The position numbers and the translations under genes were made by a program. Shown piece after piece: positions 1 to 13,076 of a stretch of DNA of 64,000 nucleotides (positions are counted from its first letter, which is position 1; each line of letters opens with the position of its first letter). The notes under the pieces were generated by a model. The model saw nothing but the letters and a program-made list of their open reading frames with translations, did no database searches and had not been told where the DNA came from. The DNA comes from Mercenaria mercenaria (lineage: Eukaryota; Mollusca; Bivalvia; Venerida; Veneridae): contig NC_069377.1 in the NCBI RefSeq assembly GCF_021730395.1, forward strand, positions 69,517,001 through 69,581,000. Reading direction: 5' to 3'.

Positions 1-194
1 TCACACGATGGTAACTTTTTTGTTTGTAAAATGGATTACAAATGTGTGCAATTCAGATGTTAAATTATTATACCCCACACAATGTCCAATGCAATTTTCC
101 CACTAGTTTAACTTGAATAATATATCATATTTACAAGTGTTTTTATATCTCGTGCGCAAAATCGTTATTTTCAACTTCTGCGCAACTAATCATA

Positions 195-670
195 TTATAC
201 AATAATTGCCTTTTGGTGAGGTCGATATGAGCCGCGCCATGTGAAAACCAACATCCGCACAGTCTGGTCAGGATCCATGCTGTTTGCTAACGGTTTCTCT
301 AATCGCAATAGACAATGTTGGTTTTCTCATGGCGTGGCTCATATGTGGATTTATCGGCCTGATAAAAGCAATATCAACCTCGGGCGAATTTATCGACTTG
401 ATATCGGTATCGGGTCGATAAATCCACATATCGATCACACATAAAAGGCGACAATTGTTTTATTATTAAATCCAGCCTACTCATAAGTATAAACATTAGA
501 TACAAATGTCTGCAGCCTTAGGTCATCTTTGAAATTCGTAGTTAATTGTATACGACGTCGCATTGTTTTAACGTAATAACGTGTGGGCGTCACAGCTGGA
601 GGTCAATATGTGTGTTTGACTCCGCCTTCGAGAAAATACTCTCCGACTTTTATCGTTGAACATTTGACTG
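195..670. repeat. Fold-back element, copy 1, with a second hairpin nested in it
   Basis: The stretch holds an inverted pair around GATAAATCCACATATCGAT near 412-433, and its outer sequence recurs in reverse orientation at 31135-31500. Both copies share the stretch running through the 'actcataagtataaacatta' words and the 'ggctccgccttcgag'-like end. A separate hairpin (about 222-348, arms around GCCGCGCCATG and CATGGCGTGGC) sits inside the left part of this copy and is absent from the copy at 31 kb, so it inserted later. No transposase is encoded. I read it as a non-autonomous fold-back or MITE-like element. Confidence 0.6.
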
Positions 671-2229
671 CATCTAGAAGAATGGAAAGGACTATAAATA
701 TTGATTTAATGATAAAAATAATTATTCTTATATCCCATGCGCAACAACGCTATTTTGTTTTTCTGCGCATGCGATATTACATTTTCATGTCCCCCTATGA
801 GAGATCGATACTTTCGTACTGATTACAAGACGATGCGCTTATTTATACATAGGATTAAATTACTTTATCTTGTGTTCATAGATGTGTAAACCCGGCCTAT
901 TTTTCTTTTCTGCTTTTGAATGATTTGTTCTACATGCAACATTTTGAAAACATTTTTTTATCAAATATTAAACTGAAACTATCACCATCGGATTGGAAAT
1001 TAACTAACTACTAACTACTAAGAAAATGAGTGCTCTCATTATATGTTCCGTAGTTATCGCCGTTTTCCGAATGTTACTGCTGCTGATTTTGTTGAAGTAT
1101 GCCCATAAATACAGCGATATGTAACCTCAAGACTATACTTATCAAAAAGTCTTTTTATACAGCACAGTCGCGACAATCTAAATGCTTACTAGTAAAGCCT
1201 CCTTAATTGTGTCTTCATTATTTGGTCAGTAATAACTTTTTTAACGTTAAATAAACCATTTCATTTATTTTCCGGTATAATAAAATAAATAATGTATTCC
1301 TGAGAGGGTGATCCTTCGAAATAACTCTATCCGTGATTAATATTTTTCAATGCGACAATTGTAAGTTACTGTAGAGAAAGAGTTTAGTATTCAAAATGTA
1401 AATGTATAATAAAATGTTGACGAAAATGGGCTTAAAATCCTAAAAAGCCACAACAGGAAATAATTCTTCCCGGCTAATTCTGACTTTTAAGTTGGTCGGG
1501 ACTTTGATATGCACAGTCAAAATTTTTCTAGCACTGCAGCATGAAAATGAACCTGGTAGTCATTTTATAATTTTATTTCATTCAAAAACATTTCAGGAAC
1601 ATTTTCAGAAAATAAAAGATACATACTGAGCGGCGAACGATCAGTAAAATGTTTAATAAGAAGTACTATATTATGTTTTTCATTACGCCGCTTTTGTGTG
1701 TAACATGTATTCAGGTATACACCTCGTAACAATAACGATCGGAAAGAAATCGAAAATGGCTAACAAAATAAGAATATAATTAAAATGAAATTTATGCTGT
1801 TGTAAACTTTTTTTGGGTGATTAACTTATTTTTCCCTCAGATACAAGCATTTGTATATGTAAAAATTGAGGGTACAATACCTGCGCGTGAAAATAGGGTA
1901 GGAGAAAATACCGCGAAAACGAAGGAGACCCCATCTTTCGCTCATATTACAATTCAATTTTTTTTATCATAATTGTATTTGTTAAAAAAAACGCACTACT
2001 TAGCCATTCCATTTGAAAACATATAGGTTTCAATAGGCCTGTTACACCAAATGAAACATAATTACCGTTTGGATATATTGGACAACTCCAAAAATAAATT
2101 AATCTCCGTAAAAACAGAAACGTCACAACTATTATATATTTAGGGTTGAGGGCTAAAATGTGATTTCTCGACGCGATTTGCGTAAGAAGTACGAATTTTA
2201 CCTTTTCAATACAATGTTTTATCGGGTGA
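671..2229. other. AT-rich intergenic sequence, nothing recognised
   Basis: There is no open frame with recognisable protein similarity, no RNA gene and no clear tandem repeat here. Short A/T homopolymers are scattered throughout. Confidence 0.5.
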
Positions 2230-2471
2230 TTTGTTTGTTTTGGGTTAAACGCCGTTTTTCAACAGTATTTCAGTCATGTAACGGCGGGCAGTTAACCTTT
2301 CAAGTGTTCCTGGATTCTGTACCAGTACAAACCTGTTCTCCGCAAGTAACTGCCAACTTCCCCACTCGAATTATCAGTGGTGGAGGACTAATGATTTCAG
2401 ACACAATATCGTTTATCAAATAGTCACGTCCCGAGGATCCCTCTTACCTACTGAGCTAAGCGGGCGGGCCC
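2230..2471 (-). repeat. tRNA-derived SINE, copy 1
   Basis: Read on the minus strand, the right end carries a tRNA-like head with an A box, TAGCTCAGTAGG, just after GGCCCGCCCGCT. The body, with the words GTTCTCCGCAAGTAACTGCC and TTTAACGCCG on the plus strand, is repeated at 17571-17765 and 32014-32190. The T-rich end (TTTGTTTGTTTTGGGTT) lies at the left, as expected for a minus-strand SINE. The B box is not recognisable. Three dispersed copies with the same boundaries support a mobile element. Confidence 0.65.
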
Positions 2472-3869
2472 TTTTATCGGGTGAAGATCAACTTTTACTA
2501 TTATTTAAACAAGTTATGAAGGATACAACTTGTTTTTTTGGAAAAACCCGCTCATTACACTTTCTTTACCGTAAAGTTGAAAACATGTGTAAGGTTAAAA
2601 CTTTTCTGAGATGCTTTATGGATTTGGCCACACATGGGCAGTTTAACAAACCATTTTAGCTGGAGAATACTTCGAAACTTTGCGACCGATCTTTCATATT
2701 TTAAACTCCAGTTCATTCATTTCTACAACTTACTGTAACTCCGGGTATCATCTCCATACGTATCACCCGGTTTTGTTTAAAGCTAAATTATATGATTTAT
2801 CATTTGAACAACATTTTATATTTTTTTCCAGTTTTCTTGTATTTCAGGAACAAAGACCTATTACATAGATTTATACCTTTTTAGAAATGTTTACTTTGAT
2901 ACTTTTATGAAATTTTGTAATTGCCTCCCTTTAATATGAAAAAATGTAAAAAGTGGGCTATTTTTTTTTTAGCTTTTGATATAATTTATTGTTTTATATT
3001 CAGATTTGAATACTTCAACAACCTGAAACAAATGGCAAGTATAAAAACAGCGCATAGCTTCGAAGTTCATCTATTTTCGATCTATCTTGGTTGCGCAACC
3101 GAGATAGGCAAAAGGACTATAATAATAATTTCATAAACTTACATTTCAAATTAATTTTCGCAAAATTTGTACTTATCAATGCAAATCTTTGACAAACTAA
3201 ATATAATAGTGTTTATATTCATATGTTCCCTAAGGCAAGATATTTTTATTAAATTAATACTTAATATGCTAAAACGCTATCTTGCTCGGGCAACCAAATT
3301 TTTATAAATACTTCCAGTGCACGCGGTATAGACCCCTTCGCCGTACTACACAACCTAGTGTCACATCGTTAGGTGTGAAATAACGACGCACCATTAACTA
3401 GCCTGTCCAGTTCTGTTGAAAGTATCCTGCAAACTGCTATCTCGTGTCTGTCCGGTACACAAAATGACACATCGACTGTCGAACGTATTACTTCTTTGAT
3501 TGTGATTCAAATATCTTGTTATTTTAGGTCTTTGCTTATGTCAAGTGCAATACTTCATCAAACATACGTATCATCAATATTAAATACTTTGCTTCTGCTT
3601 TTGTAATAATAAAATAAAATATACATGTACATAAATTTGCCTTGATTAAGATGGCGGTATCACCATTCGTAATTATATTAGCCTTCCGTCCGTAAGTTTC
3701 CGGTGGTTTCCGTACAATCGGAATCGGCTATTTCCGTGGTTTGGTCCGGGCCGGGCCGGGCCGGGTTTTATTAATAACCTAAAGGGTTGAGTATTGTGCG
3801 ACAGAAAAAGTAAATTACGGCGACTATAGATATATTAAACAGCTCCCGATTCTCGTTATTCCGGTATTT
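2472..3869. other. Intergenic sequence with minor simple repeats
   Basis: No gene is seen. A 24-bp near-perfect palindrome lies at 3083-3106 (tatcttggttgcgcaa core), and a related word with TCGGGCAACC occurs at about 3277-3295, so a small hairpin element may cover 3080-3300. A short GGGCC-type run lies at 3745-3766. Confidence 0.4.
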
Positions 3870-5060
3870 CAGTTCTTGTCAGGAATAGATGTAAGTTAAT
3901 GGAATTCAATCCTGATAAATGCGAAGTCATAAGAATTTCCAAAAAAAGAAAAAATATCATCTTTCCATATAAATTACATAATCAAGAACTAAAAACCACA
4001 GAAAATGCTAAATACCTTGGGATTAGTGATGATTTTAGTTGGAAAAACCATATTGAAACTACATCTTCAAAAGCTAATAACACTCTCAGATTCATAAAAA
4101 GAAATGTATAATGTAATAACCGTAATATCAAAGAAACTGCCTACAAAACATACGTTCGCCGACAATTAAAATACTGTAACACCATATATGGCATCCATGG
4201 CAGAAAAACTTAGCATATGAGATAGAAAAGGTACAAAGAGCTGCAGCCAGATATGTTATGAATGATTACTCATACCAAAGCAGCGTAACATCAATGCTTG
4301 AAATTCTTAAATGGAAGACATTAGAACAGAGAAGAATACATGCATCTTTAATTATGTTGTATAAAATATCACACAACCTCGATCGTCTCTGTAGATCATA
4401 ACCACCTGACAGCCTCTAGAAATTTAAACTTTATCATTCCATCTTCAAGAATACAATATCATATGAACGCCTTTTTCCTCCGCACGATCAGACCTAGACT
4501 CGCATATGTACTAATGTCATCATCCTGTTTTCATTTTTAACAAAGCTGTACATATTACTGCTCTTACTCTCTTAACACATGCATATCATGTATCATGTAA
4601 CATAGCAACATGTTTTTAACAACTGCCCCGACCTCCCAGTTATGATCAGAAATTGATTGTTGGGAGTATCCCCGTAGATGTAGATGACCGTCCCTCACCC
4701 TCTGAAACAGCCATCTGTTCCTCGTTGAACCGAGACTTTTGATCATATGATTTGTACCGGCTATCAAACACTAAGGCTTTTCTTGAAAAAAGTTCTTTTT
4801 TTTTCATAAAAATTAAGAAAAACCTGGTGGCCGTCCCCGCTGATGATTTCCTGGAATACTACCCACGGCAACAACGAAGATCAAACTCTAAATCAATCAA
4901 ACAAGTGACAAGCAATACAGACATATACAAAAACTCATTTGTGCCTCAAACCATCCGCGACTGGAACTCATTACCGTACTCAGTTGTAACTTGTACCAAA
5001 AACGATACATTCAAACGTGCTCTCTTGGACTATAGATCGCGCGATTAACATCTAACATCA
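3870..5060 (+). mobile_element. LINE 3' fragment (CR1/Jockey-like reverse transcriptase C-terminus), decayed
   Basis: The piece beginning at 3899 reads FNPDKCEVIRISKKRK, then AKYLGI, WKNHIETTSSKANNTLRF and an arginine-rich end. This is the region after the catalytic palm of CR1/Jockey-superfamily non-LTR reverse transcriptases. Further on, in other frames, are the words RAAARYVMNDYS-like (about 4233-4270) and, at 4900-5045, IYKNSFVPQTIRDWNSLPYS, the usual C-terminal block of these enzymes. Stops and frameshifts separate the blocks, so it cannot be functional. The catalytic YADD region is missing, which makes this a typical 5'-truncated insertion. The exact clade is not settled. Confidence 0.8.
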
Positions 5061-5945
5061 AGCGCGCACACACACCCTCGATATTTTTGCTCATTAGTGA
5101 GACGATTTCGAGTATCAATACAGATACAGGTACAGAAGAAAAGATATATATAATTCTTATTGTATTTGCAAAAGATATTTTTTACAGGTTTGAACCGATG
5201 AATAACTCAGATAAGTATAAATTTGGTTTTTCTCCAATAATATTGGCAATATTGAAGTCAATAAACACACTGCTGGAACCTGCTTTTATATTTTAATATG
5301 TAGGAAAAGTTTTTTTGTAAATATCTGTAAATAGGCCTAATAAATAATAAAAATAATAAATAACTTTTATTCCTCCAATTATGAAGAGCATAAGAGTGTA
5401 AGGTTGTAAATTTATGGACCGATTGTACCATAGTCAAAGTAGAGTATTTGCGTATAATACCCTATTGATAAATAGTGTAGTAGATTTGAACTACAATAGT
5501 AGGCCTAAATGGTGTTTGTTTTTTCTCTATAATTGTACTGATCAACAGTTCTTGTTGTACTGGCTCCCAAGGTTTTTTCTATGCCCTGTGTTGAGTAGTG
5601 GGGCTGTAGTCCCCGGGATGTGGTGGTGTCCGGGCTGGTGCGTATATACATTATCGTTGGATCTTGCATCGGTGTTGGTTGCGCTTATGTCTGCGAGTCT
5701 ATGTGGGTAGGTGTTCGGCGCCGATGTGAGTTCTGTTGCTCTGTGCATGCCGGTCCGTGGCTGTGACATTTCGGGGGCTGTAGTAGATAACTGTGTAAGG
5801 TTTTAAGTACTGATATAGTATTTTAATCATTTCATGTAACACATTTTATGAGTGGCCATGTGCAGCATTATAAATGTTCTGTAAATTGTATATTATAAAT
5901 GGTTGTAATATGGATGAGAATAAACTAAACTAAAAAAGAAATACT
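5061..5945. other. Probable retroelement 3' tail and intergenic sequence
   Basis: No host gene is seen. The segment 5560-5945 is more GC-rich than its surroundings and ends in AATAAA at 5919-5924 followed by an A-rich stretch. This would suit the 3' untranslated end of a LINE or a retrocopy. No coding similarity supports it further. Confidence 0.3.
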
Positions 5946-6985
5946 ATTACCAAAGAAATATAAACAGTATTTATTTTTTATAACTCTTTGCGAATACCAG
6001 AAACCTTCTTCAGCAGGATAATTATCATAAACATTGCAAGCAAATCTTTTGTTAGATTTTATCACCGTAATTCGAAATTAATAGCTATCAAAGTTCTGCG
6101 ACAAGGTATAACACAATCTGATCATTCATTTACAGGCACTAGTGACATACGTGCAGGTGGCGTACTGATACAAGTAGATAGAAAGTTGCGAGTTTCAAAT
6201 GTTGGCAATCTGTATAGTAGATGCCTTTGCCCGTATAGAAAACATTTATGTCAAAGACAGACACCACAACCGTTTGAAAAAGACGTTAAACCCGAACACA
6301 CACACACACACGCACGCACGCACACACACATAACACACAACAGTCTGACCACCACCAAAAAAAAAAAATGAAATGATAATGATGATGACGACGACGATGA
6401 TCATAATAATGAAAATAGAAATAAAATAATAACAACGGGGACAAAATAGTCAGTCTAACATATTGTCCTCTAACCTAATGGTTTAAACAGGGCGGTTAAA
6501 TGCACCCATAAATATGTTTATTTACTAATAAATGTACTTTTATCCGTAGTATGTAACATAGGATATGAGTTAAAATAGCGTATTATAAATAAACTAATCC
6601 TTACTGGCATTAATAGTATGAAGTAGCATGAAAATAATTTAATTTCTAGACAACGTCAGAAGCTGAAAGTATGTGTAAATGATTAAAAAAATATGTTTGT
6701 TTATCCTGGTGAAGGTACGAACTACCGAAACGCGTTGATAAAAACTACAATATTTATTTTACGTGTTGTTGTTGTTCATTCCAAGATTACAAATGATTAA
6801 AAAATAAATGTTATTCGTAATCCGGGCACTAAAACTCTAAAGCATTCTTATATATATATGGGAAAAGTACAGGTAAGCGTTGGTTCGCATTTAAAAAGAA
6901 ACAATATTGTAATCACGTTTACATGAAAAAATGAATATTTTAAACAAAAGAAAAATAGACTAAAGAAAAGATGACAACAAATTAA
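5946..6985. other. Intergenic sequence with a CA/CGCA microsatellite
   Basis: A (CA)n/(CGCA)n run lies at about 6297-6346 and is followed by an A9 tract. The only long frame (5988-6371) runs through the microsatellite and into poly-lysine, and I recognise no domain in it. Nothing else is recognised. Confidence 0.45.
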
Positions 6986-7319
6986 AACAAGAGGGCCATG
7001 CTGACCCTGGATCGCTCACCTGAGTAATATGAGCCACATGTTTCAAATGACAAACTGGTGCTAAAATATAAAGAAAGTAGGTCAGCAGGTCATCATTCTC
7101 ATCCATCAGATGTTCGTCAAAATCCCGTTCATCCGGGGAACCACGGTAGACCTCTGGTATGCGAGAATGGCAGGTCATATTCATAGTCACTGAAAGTCAG
7201 TTTTAAGATCTGTGTGCTTAACTGTACATGTCATCCAAATTTCAAGGTGTATCTCTTAAAAACAAGAAAGTAGTCATAGTTCAAGTCACATCAGTGACCT
7301 AATCATTGGGTCATCAGGT
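6986..7319 (+). repeat. 5' end of a pearl/HINE-like bivalve element, truncated
   Basis: It opens with AACAAGAGGGCCATGCTGAC and then ATCGCTCACCTGAG, the same start seen at 61337 (ACAAGAGGACCATGATGGCC, then AATCGCTCACCT). The matching 3' end (AGGTGAGCTAAAA) is absent and LINE sequence follows, so this copy is truncated. Confidence 0.5.
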
Positions 7320-10300
7320 AAATGTTCAAACCATCCTTTTTCCACTTCGAGAATCCGCGATAGGTACTTGTAGAATGGAGGCGCTTGATTGAGCTTGCCA
7401 TAAACGTCCTACGCGTAGGTAACGTCGATTGAATAGATATGGTATAGGCATTTACTACCATCATGAATGGGTCAGTGCTTTGATTACTTGCTATTGAATA
7501 TTTCATGACTTGGATTGTGTCTCAGATTTTAAAGTCTTACAACCTAACGAGTTTTCGATCATTGGGGGATTTCCTTTAATTCTTAAGTAAACAATCTGTC
7601 CAACCATTATATGGCGAAGAATTAAAAAAAAAACCATATTAAAATGGGACGATGATAAATTAACAGAGTTTAAGCAATTATATAAGGGATGTAAATACAT
7701 TTTTCAACCCTTACAGATCAAATATACATTAATGAGAGTTTTGATGAAGTAACAGATATATTTTGTTGATACTTTAAAGTTTCTGCTCAGAATCTTTTTG
7801 GAAAAGAGGGGGTAATCTTTAAATCAAATTTTTTAAATCCTCAAACGAGTAAAAAGCCTTGGTTCGATGTCAATTGTTTTCTATGGGGGCCCAATTTAAG
7901 AGAGCTAGGAATTTATTTTTAAAAGATAAAACTAATGTCAATTTAAGACAAGATTATTTACGTTCTAAAAACAGTTACAATCAAACGTTACGAAATAGTA
8001 AGAAAAAATACAAGAGGAGCGAAGCTAAAACCCTCACAAAATTAAGTAAATCGTAACCACGTAAATTTTGGAAAAAAGTTAAAAAGCAGTATGCTAAAAA
8101 TCCGTAAAAGCTAATGAATTAAATAATTCTGAGTTTTTACCCATTTAAAAACTTACATAGCTCTGAAACAAATGACAGGGAACAAATAACTAACACCTTT
8201 GATTACAGATCGATTTATGGGAGCTATAACCATCGCAGAAATTAAAGATGCAGTTTTTTTCACAAAACAATAATAAAAGCGCAGGTATCGATACTATTAT
8301 TGCGGAAAAAATATAAGCATTCTTTTGACGTTATTTCCCCCTTTTTTTATTGGCAATTTATAGTAGAATTTTGAAAAGGGGGAAATCCAAAGAAAGGGGG
8401 AGAAGGTATTATTGTCCCAATTTTTAAAGGAGGGAACGTTGAGGATTCTAAGAACTATAGAGGAATTACTTTGATAAACGTTATTGCAAAAATTTATTCC
8501 CAAATATTGCTTAACCGTCTGACCAAATGGTCTGTTAAAATTATTGATAATCAGTTTGGCTTTCAGAAAAGAAAATCCACGTTTAGACTGCATATTTTTG
8601 CTACACTCAATAATCGCAAAGTCACTGTCACAGGGTCAGAAGGTTACTGCTGTTTTCTAGATTTCGAGAAATGTTTCGAAAAAACTAGACCCGATCTTTT
8701 ATTTTTCAAAAGTTGTTTACAGAAAACGTTAGCTCAAAATTTATAATAGCGCTTCAAAGCATGTATGCATCAGTTAAAGCAGCTGTAAGGTATAACAACA
8801 CAATTTCGCCGTTCTTTGATTCAAATATTGGGGCAAAACAAGGCGACCCCAGCTCCACTCTACTATTTTTATTCTTTGTAAATGACATATTACAAATTCT
8901 AACACGATCCAAAGAAGGCTGGAGACGGTGATTTATTAAACAACAATTCACTGTTCTGACGTACAACTATTACGTCATAGCGTCAAGCGGCCCGTAACGG
9001 CGCGCTGGAAAAGAACCCGATTGAAAACGGGCAAATATTTAATGCATGCCGACATTTGTACTTTAAAGCCCTGATAACGTGTTAGAATCGAAATAATATA
9101 TCTCATTTAGTGATTGCTCTTGAATAAATCACTGTTTGTCGTTCAATGCGTAGCATTATATCACTCGGGCTACGCCCTCGTGATATAATTCCTTCGGCAT
9201 CTGAACTCCAAGCAGTGATTTATTCAGCGACAAATCACCGATGAGATATATTATTTCTTAATTCTAACACGATCCGATTCATTTTCCTTTAACAAAGAAG
9301 GAAGAAAGCAATGAATTATCATACAACAAATCACTGTTCTGACGTCACATTTATTACGTCACGGCGTCAAGCGGCATAGCGGCGCGCTGGAAAAGAAACC
9401 GATTGAAAACGGGAAAATATTTAATGCATGTCATCAAGGATGTACTTTAAAATCCTTTATAACGTGTTAGAATCGAAATAATATATCTCATTTAGTGATT
9501 TGCTCTTGAATAAATCACTGCTTGTCGTTCAGATGCGTATTATTATATCACTCGGGCTGCGCCCTCGTGATATAATTCCTTCGCATCTGAACTCCAAGCA
9601 GTGATTTATTTAACGACAAATCACTGGATGAGATATATTATTTCTTAAACATAAATTCCAGTATAGACGGTCTTTTTACAATTGATGACGTCAAAATATT
9701 TATTTTGCATTCGCTGATGACGCAGTTTTATTTGCGCATACGCCAACAGCACTTCAGTCTATGTTAAATGATTTACATGCATATCCCAAAGATGGGGACT
9801 TAAAGTAAATACCAAAAAACAAAAATTATGATTTTGAAAAAGGCCGACATACTCAACACAATTTTATATATGATGTTTATAGCTTGGAAAATGTGAAAAT
9901 ATTTAAATATCTTGGAAAAAATTTGTTCAAAAATGGTCGTGGTACCGAACACAAAAGAAATTAGCTCAACATTCCCTGTTTTCATTACACAATTTATTTA
10001 CAGTATTTACCAGTTAGAATTATCTATAACTGACAAACTTAAACTTTTTGTTTAGATTGTTGGTTCAGTTTTAAACTACGGTGCTGAAATTTTTGGTTAT
10101 CATGAAGGGAAAAAAATGAAATGATACATTGTAAAATTTCTTAAAAAATCTTATGCGTAAAAAAGGCAACAAATCTTGATGGACTTTAGGGTTTGAAACG
10201 GGAGACATCCCATGCGAATACAACGAAAAATTAATTATGATAAAATATTGGTTGAAAATACTCTCTTTGAGATAAACTGTTGCTGAACGAATGTATAACG

Positions 10301-10895
10301 TCTTAAAACTTGAGAAAAAAAATTTGGTCTTTCTTATGGGGGGGGGGAAATAATTGGGCATTTCAAATAAAAAAAATTTAAATGAAATTGGAATGACAAA
10401 TCTGTGGATTAATCAAGAACATTTAACAGTAGATTTTCTGCAAATAAAAAGTAGAATACTCGACATTCATAAGCAAGAGTGGTACCGTAGCGTTAATAAT
10501 TCTAGTAGACTATCAACATACAGTATTTATAAAAAATTATTTTGAAACAGAACAATATCTTAAAAAAGTGAACATTAACAAATTTCGAATTTCACTTACA
10601 AAATTTAGATTATCGTCACATTATTTAGAAATAGAAACCGGACGATACGAGAATGTTACACGTGAAAACAGATTTTGTACAAAATGCAATTTAAATGTAG
10701 AAGAAAATAAATTTCCCACCTTTTTATTAGTTTGCCCGAAGTATTACAATCTACGTCGCAAGTATTTGAAACCATATTACTGTCTTTGGGCCCAAACAGT
10801 ACAAAAGTTTCAAAATTTAATGTCTGCATCAAATACCCAGATATTGAACAATTTGTCTAAATTTTTGTATTTTGCATTTAGAACGAAACAATGAT
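7320..10895 (+). mobile_element. Decayed LINE (endonuclease remnant, reverse transcriptase, C-terminal domain)
   Basis: Reading left to right in shifting frames, there is an endonuclease remnant (7350-7560). Next come a linker with KKPWFD (7852) and AQFKRARNLFLKDKTN (7887 on), and then RT blocks: GGNVEDSKNYRGIT (about 8431-8470), INVIAKIYSQILLNRL (8474), DNQFGFQKRKST (8547) and FLDFEKCFE (8653). GAKQGDPSSTLLFLFFVNDI follows at 8830-8890. After an interruption the remainder continues (INSSIDGLFTIDDV near 9653), with GSVLNYGAEIFGYHEGK at about 10050 and a C-terminal CxxC-type stretch, RFCTKCNLNVEENK, at 10673-10714. It ends with FAFRTKQ and a stop at 10894. The order is that of a jockey/CR1-like non-LTR element. 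Many frameshifts and stops make it inactive. A 3' tail with repeated TTATG words follows near 11107. Confidence 0.85.
8896..9650. repeat. Two tandem fold-back elements nested in the LINE
   Basis: Two related units of about 365-385 bp (8896-9260 and 9261-9650) interrupt the LINE reverse transcriptase frame. Each holds a hairpin whose tip reads ATATCACTCGGGCT then GCCCTCGTGATAT, and whose long arms pair through AATAATATATCTCAT and ATGAGATATATTATT. Both begin with TTCTAACACGATCC. A diverged relative lies at 25250-25640. No protein is encoded, so these are MITE-like fold-back elements. Their direct tandem arrangement is unusual. Confidence 0.7.
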
Positions 10896-11189
10896 TAAAA
10901 GCATTTTATGCTCATCATCTTACATTTTTTTACGTAATTTTTTATCAGTAGAACATTATTACTTTGTAAACTGTGAGTACGTAAATACTTTCTCTGTAAA
11001 ACACTATCACTCAGTTAGCTGTGAGTCATATGTTCTTACATTACATGATTGTTGTAATTGTATTGGCTATAAATGTGTATTTGTCATTTTATGCCAAATG
11101 AAGTATATGTTATGTTATGTTATAATTAAACAGTCTAGGAACTATGATCTAATAATTTTTAAGTACATTGTACTTTTTCCTATATAACT

Positions 11190-12110
11190 CATATAACAAG
11201 TGACCCCCAGGGCGGGGCCTCATTTCACCACAGGGGTATAATTTGAACAATCTTGTAAGAGATCCATTAGGCAATGTTACACACCAAATATCAAAGGCCT
11301 AGGCCTTGAACTTTAGGTCAAGAAGATTTTTTTTTCTATATAAGTCTATGTTAAACTTGGAATCCCCAGGTCAGGGCCACTTTTCATCCCATGGGCATAA
11401 TTTGAACACTTTTGGTAGAGGAACACTAGGCAAGGCAACATACCAAATATCAAAAGCCTATGCCTTGCAGTTTCAAGCAAGAAGATTTTAAAAGTTTTTT
11501 CCTATATAAGTCTATGTAAAACTTGAGACCCCACCGGGCAGGGCCTCTTTTCAACCCAGGGGCATAATTTGAACAATTTTGGTAGACGACCACAAGGAAA
11601 TGCAACATACCAAATATCAAAAGCCTAGGCCTTGCAGTTTCAGACAAGAAGATTTAAAAAAAATTCCTATAGAAGTCTATGTAAAACTCCCCGGGGCTGG
11701 GCCTCTTTTCACCCCAGGGTAATAATTTGAAAATTTTAGTAGAGGACCACAAGGCAATGCTACACACCAAATATCAAAGGCCTAGGCCCTTGTGGTTTTA
11801 GACAAGAGATTTTTAATTTTTTTCTATAAGTATAGTCTATGCAAAACTTGGGCCCCCGGGGGGGCCTCTTTTCATCCCAGGGACATAATTTGAACAATTT
11901 TCATAGAGGACCATTAAAGATGTCACTTTGCCAAATATCAAGGCTCTGGGCCTTGCGGTTTTAGAACAAGAAGATTTTTAAAGTTTTTCCTTTTGGTTGC
12001 CATGGCAACCAGAGTTCTGCATGGAATTCAATTGTAAAGGGACCACCCAAGGATCATTCCTGTGAAGTTTGGTGTAATTCTGCCCAGTGGTTATAGAATT
12101 CATAGTTATA
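11190..12110 (+). repeat. Tandem repeat of about 165 bp, five copies, with a unique right end
   Basis: The word ATAATTTGAACA recurs about every 160-170 bp (near 11237, 11396, 11566, 11728 and 11887). It is followed each time by CCAAATATCAAAGGCCTA-like sequence. The right end (11985-12110) departs from the unit and contains the palindrome described separately. The form, a tandem core with a distinct terminal part, is that of bivalve repeat-core elements. No coding capacity is present. Confidence 0.75.
11995..12010. promoter_or_regulatory. Perfect 16-bp palindrome matching the RFX X-box consensus
   Basis: GGTTGCCATGGCAACC is a perfect inverted repeat and fits the RFX X-box form GTNRCC-N(0-3)-RGYAAC. 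It lies at the right end of a tandem-repeat element, so it was probably dispersed with that element. No nearby gene start is known, so function is unproven. Confidence 0.4.
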
Positions 12111-13076
12111 ATTAATTTTGATAGTCTAGTAGTAATATTCTATCTCTGATGATTCTTTAAATAACTCATGTAGAAAGTCGGGATTCGCTCTATATAAACT
12201 GCATTTGATAACAGCTAACTTCGCATTTACCTCAACCTCTTGTAAAGGAAATGTGACAGTGATCACTAATAGAGATGTTAGCGAGAAAAGAGCCAATCAT
12301 ATGACTTGTGTTGTTCTGCTGGTGTCTCTAAATATGACCTTGGTACTCGTACCATGTGTACATGAGTGGCTGGAGGACGTAGTTCTAAGGTAGCTTGTAT
12401 TTCCACTACCGTCCATGAGCTGATCCAATCAAACAGAGCCTGCAACATTTTCATTTATGCCATGTAGGGCGACGCGTAGTTTTCTACTTTTTCTATTTTG
12501 TAAGTATAAATATGATCAATCACTGAAGCTGTATGAGCTGTTGCTATTTTAGAAATGTTTTATAAGCTGATGTAAGTCATGTAGCGAGTCGCTTCTTTGT
12601 CATTTGATTGTTGTGTGTCTTTTGCAAGCTAAATGTCCATGTCACCCATTATGTAACGTAGCTTGATCTGGGATCTAGTAGCTTGATCGAGTGAATTTTA
12701 CCAGATCGGATAACACGAGAGCCCAGTAAAAATCCAGATCTAGTTACTGTTAAAATGACCTTTTTATTTTATACCTCCACCTTTTTGTTTGTCGTTTTAT
12801 AACCAACGAAATCTTCAATAAAAATGTGTATCGATGTTAAAATAGAACTGAGTGTATAAATTAATGAAACAGTGTCAGGTCATGCATATTAAATGAAAGT
12901 AGTCCGGTAACATGCAATACAAAAGGTACAATACGGATTTTTTTCTGTTGGTTTGTATTAACTTGTAATATACAAAGCGTGTTTTGACAGAATTTATATA
13001 GGTATATTAGAAATAGCTTAATTGATCAATCAATCTGTATGTTGAAATGGTCTGCCTAGTTAGTTTTAGCTGAAAA
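12111..13076. other. Intergenic sequence with half of a fold-back element
   Basis: At about 12385-12500 there is a diverged copy of one arm of the hairpin at 36463-36817 (shared words TTCCACTACCGTCCATGA and GCCTGC). The rest shows no gene or repeat I recognise. Confidence 0.4.

Noticed and set aside
5988-6371. 127-codon open frame on the plus strand
   Set aside because: It runs into a CA microsatellite and ends in poly-lysine. A vague resemblance of one segment to an oxidoreductase motif did not hold up.
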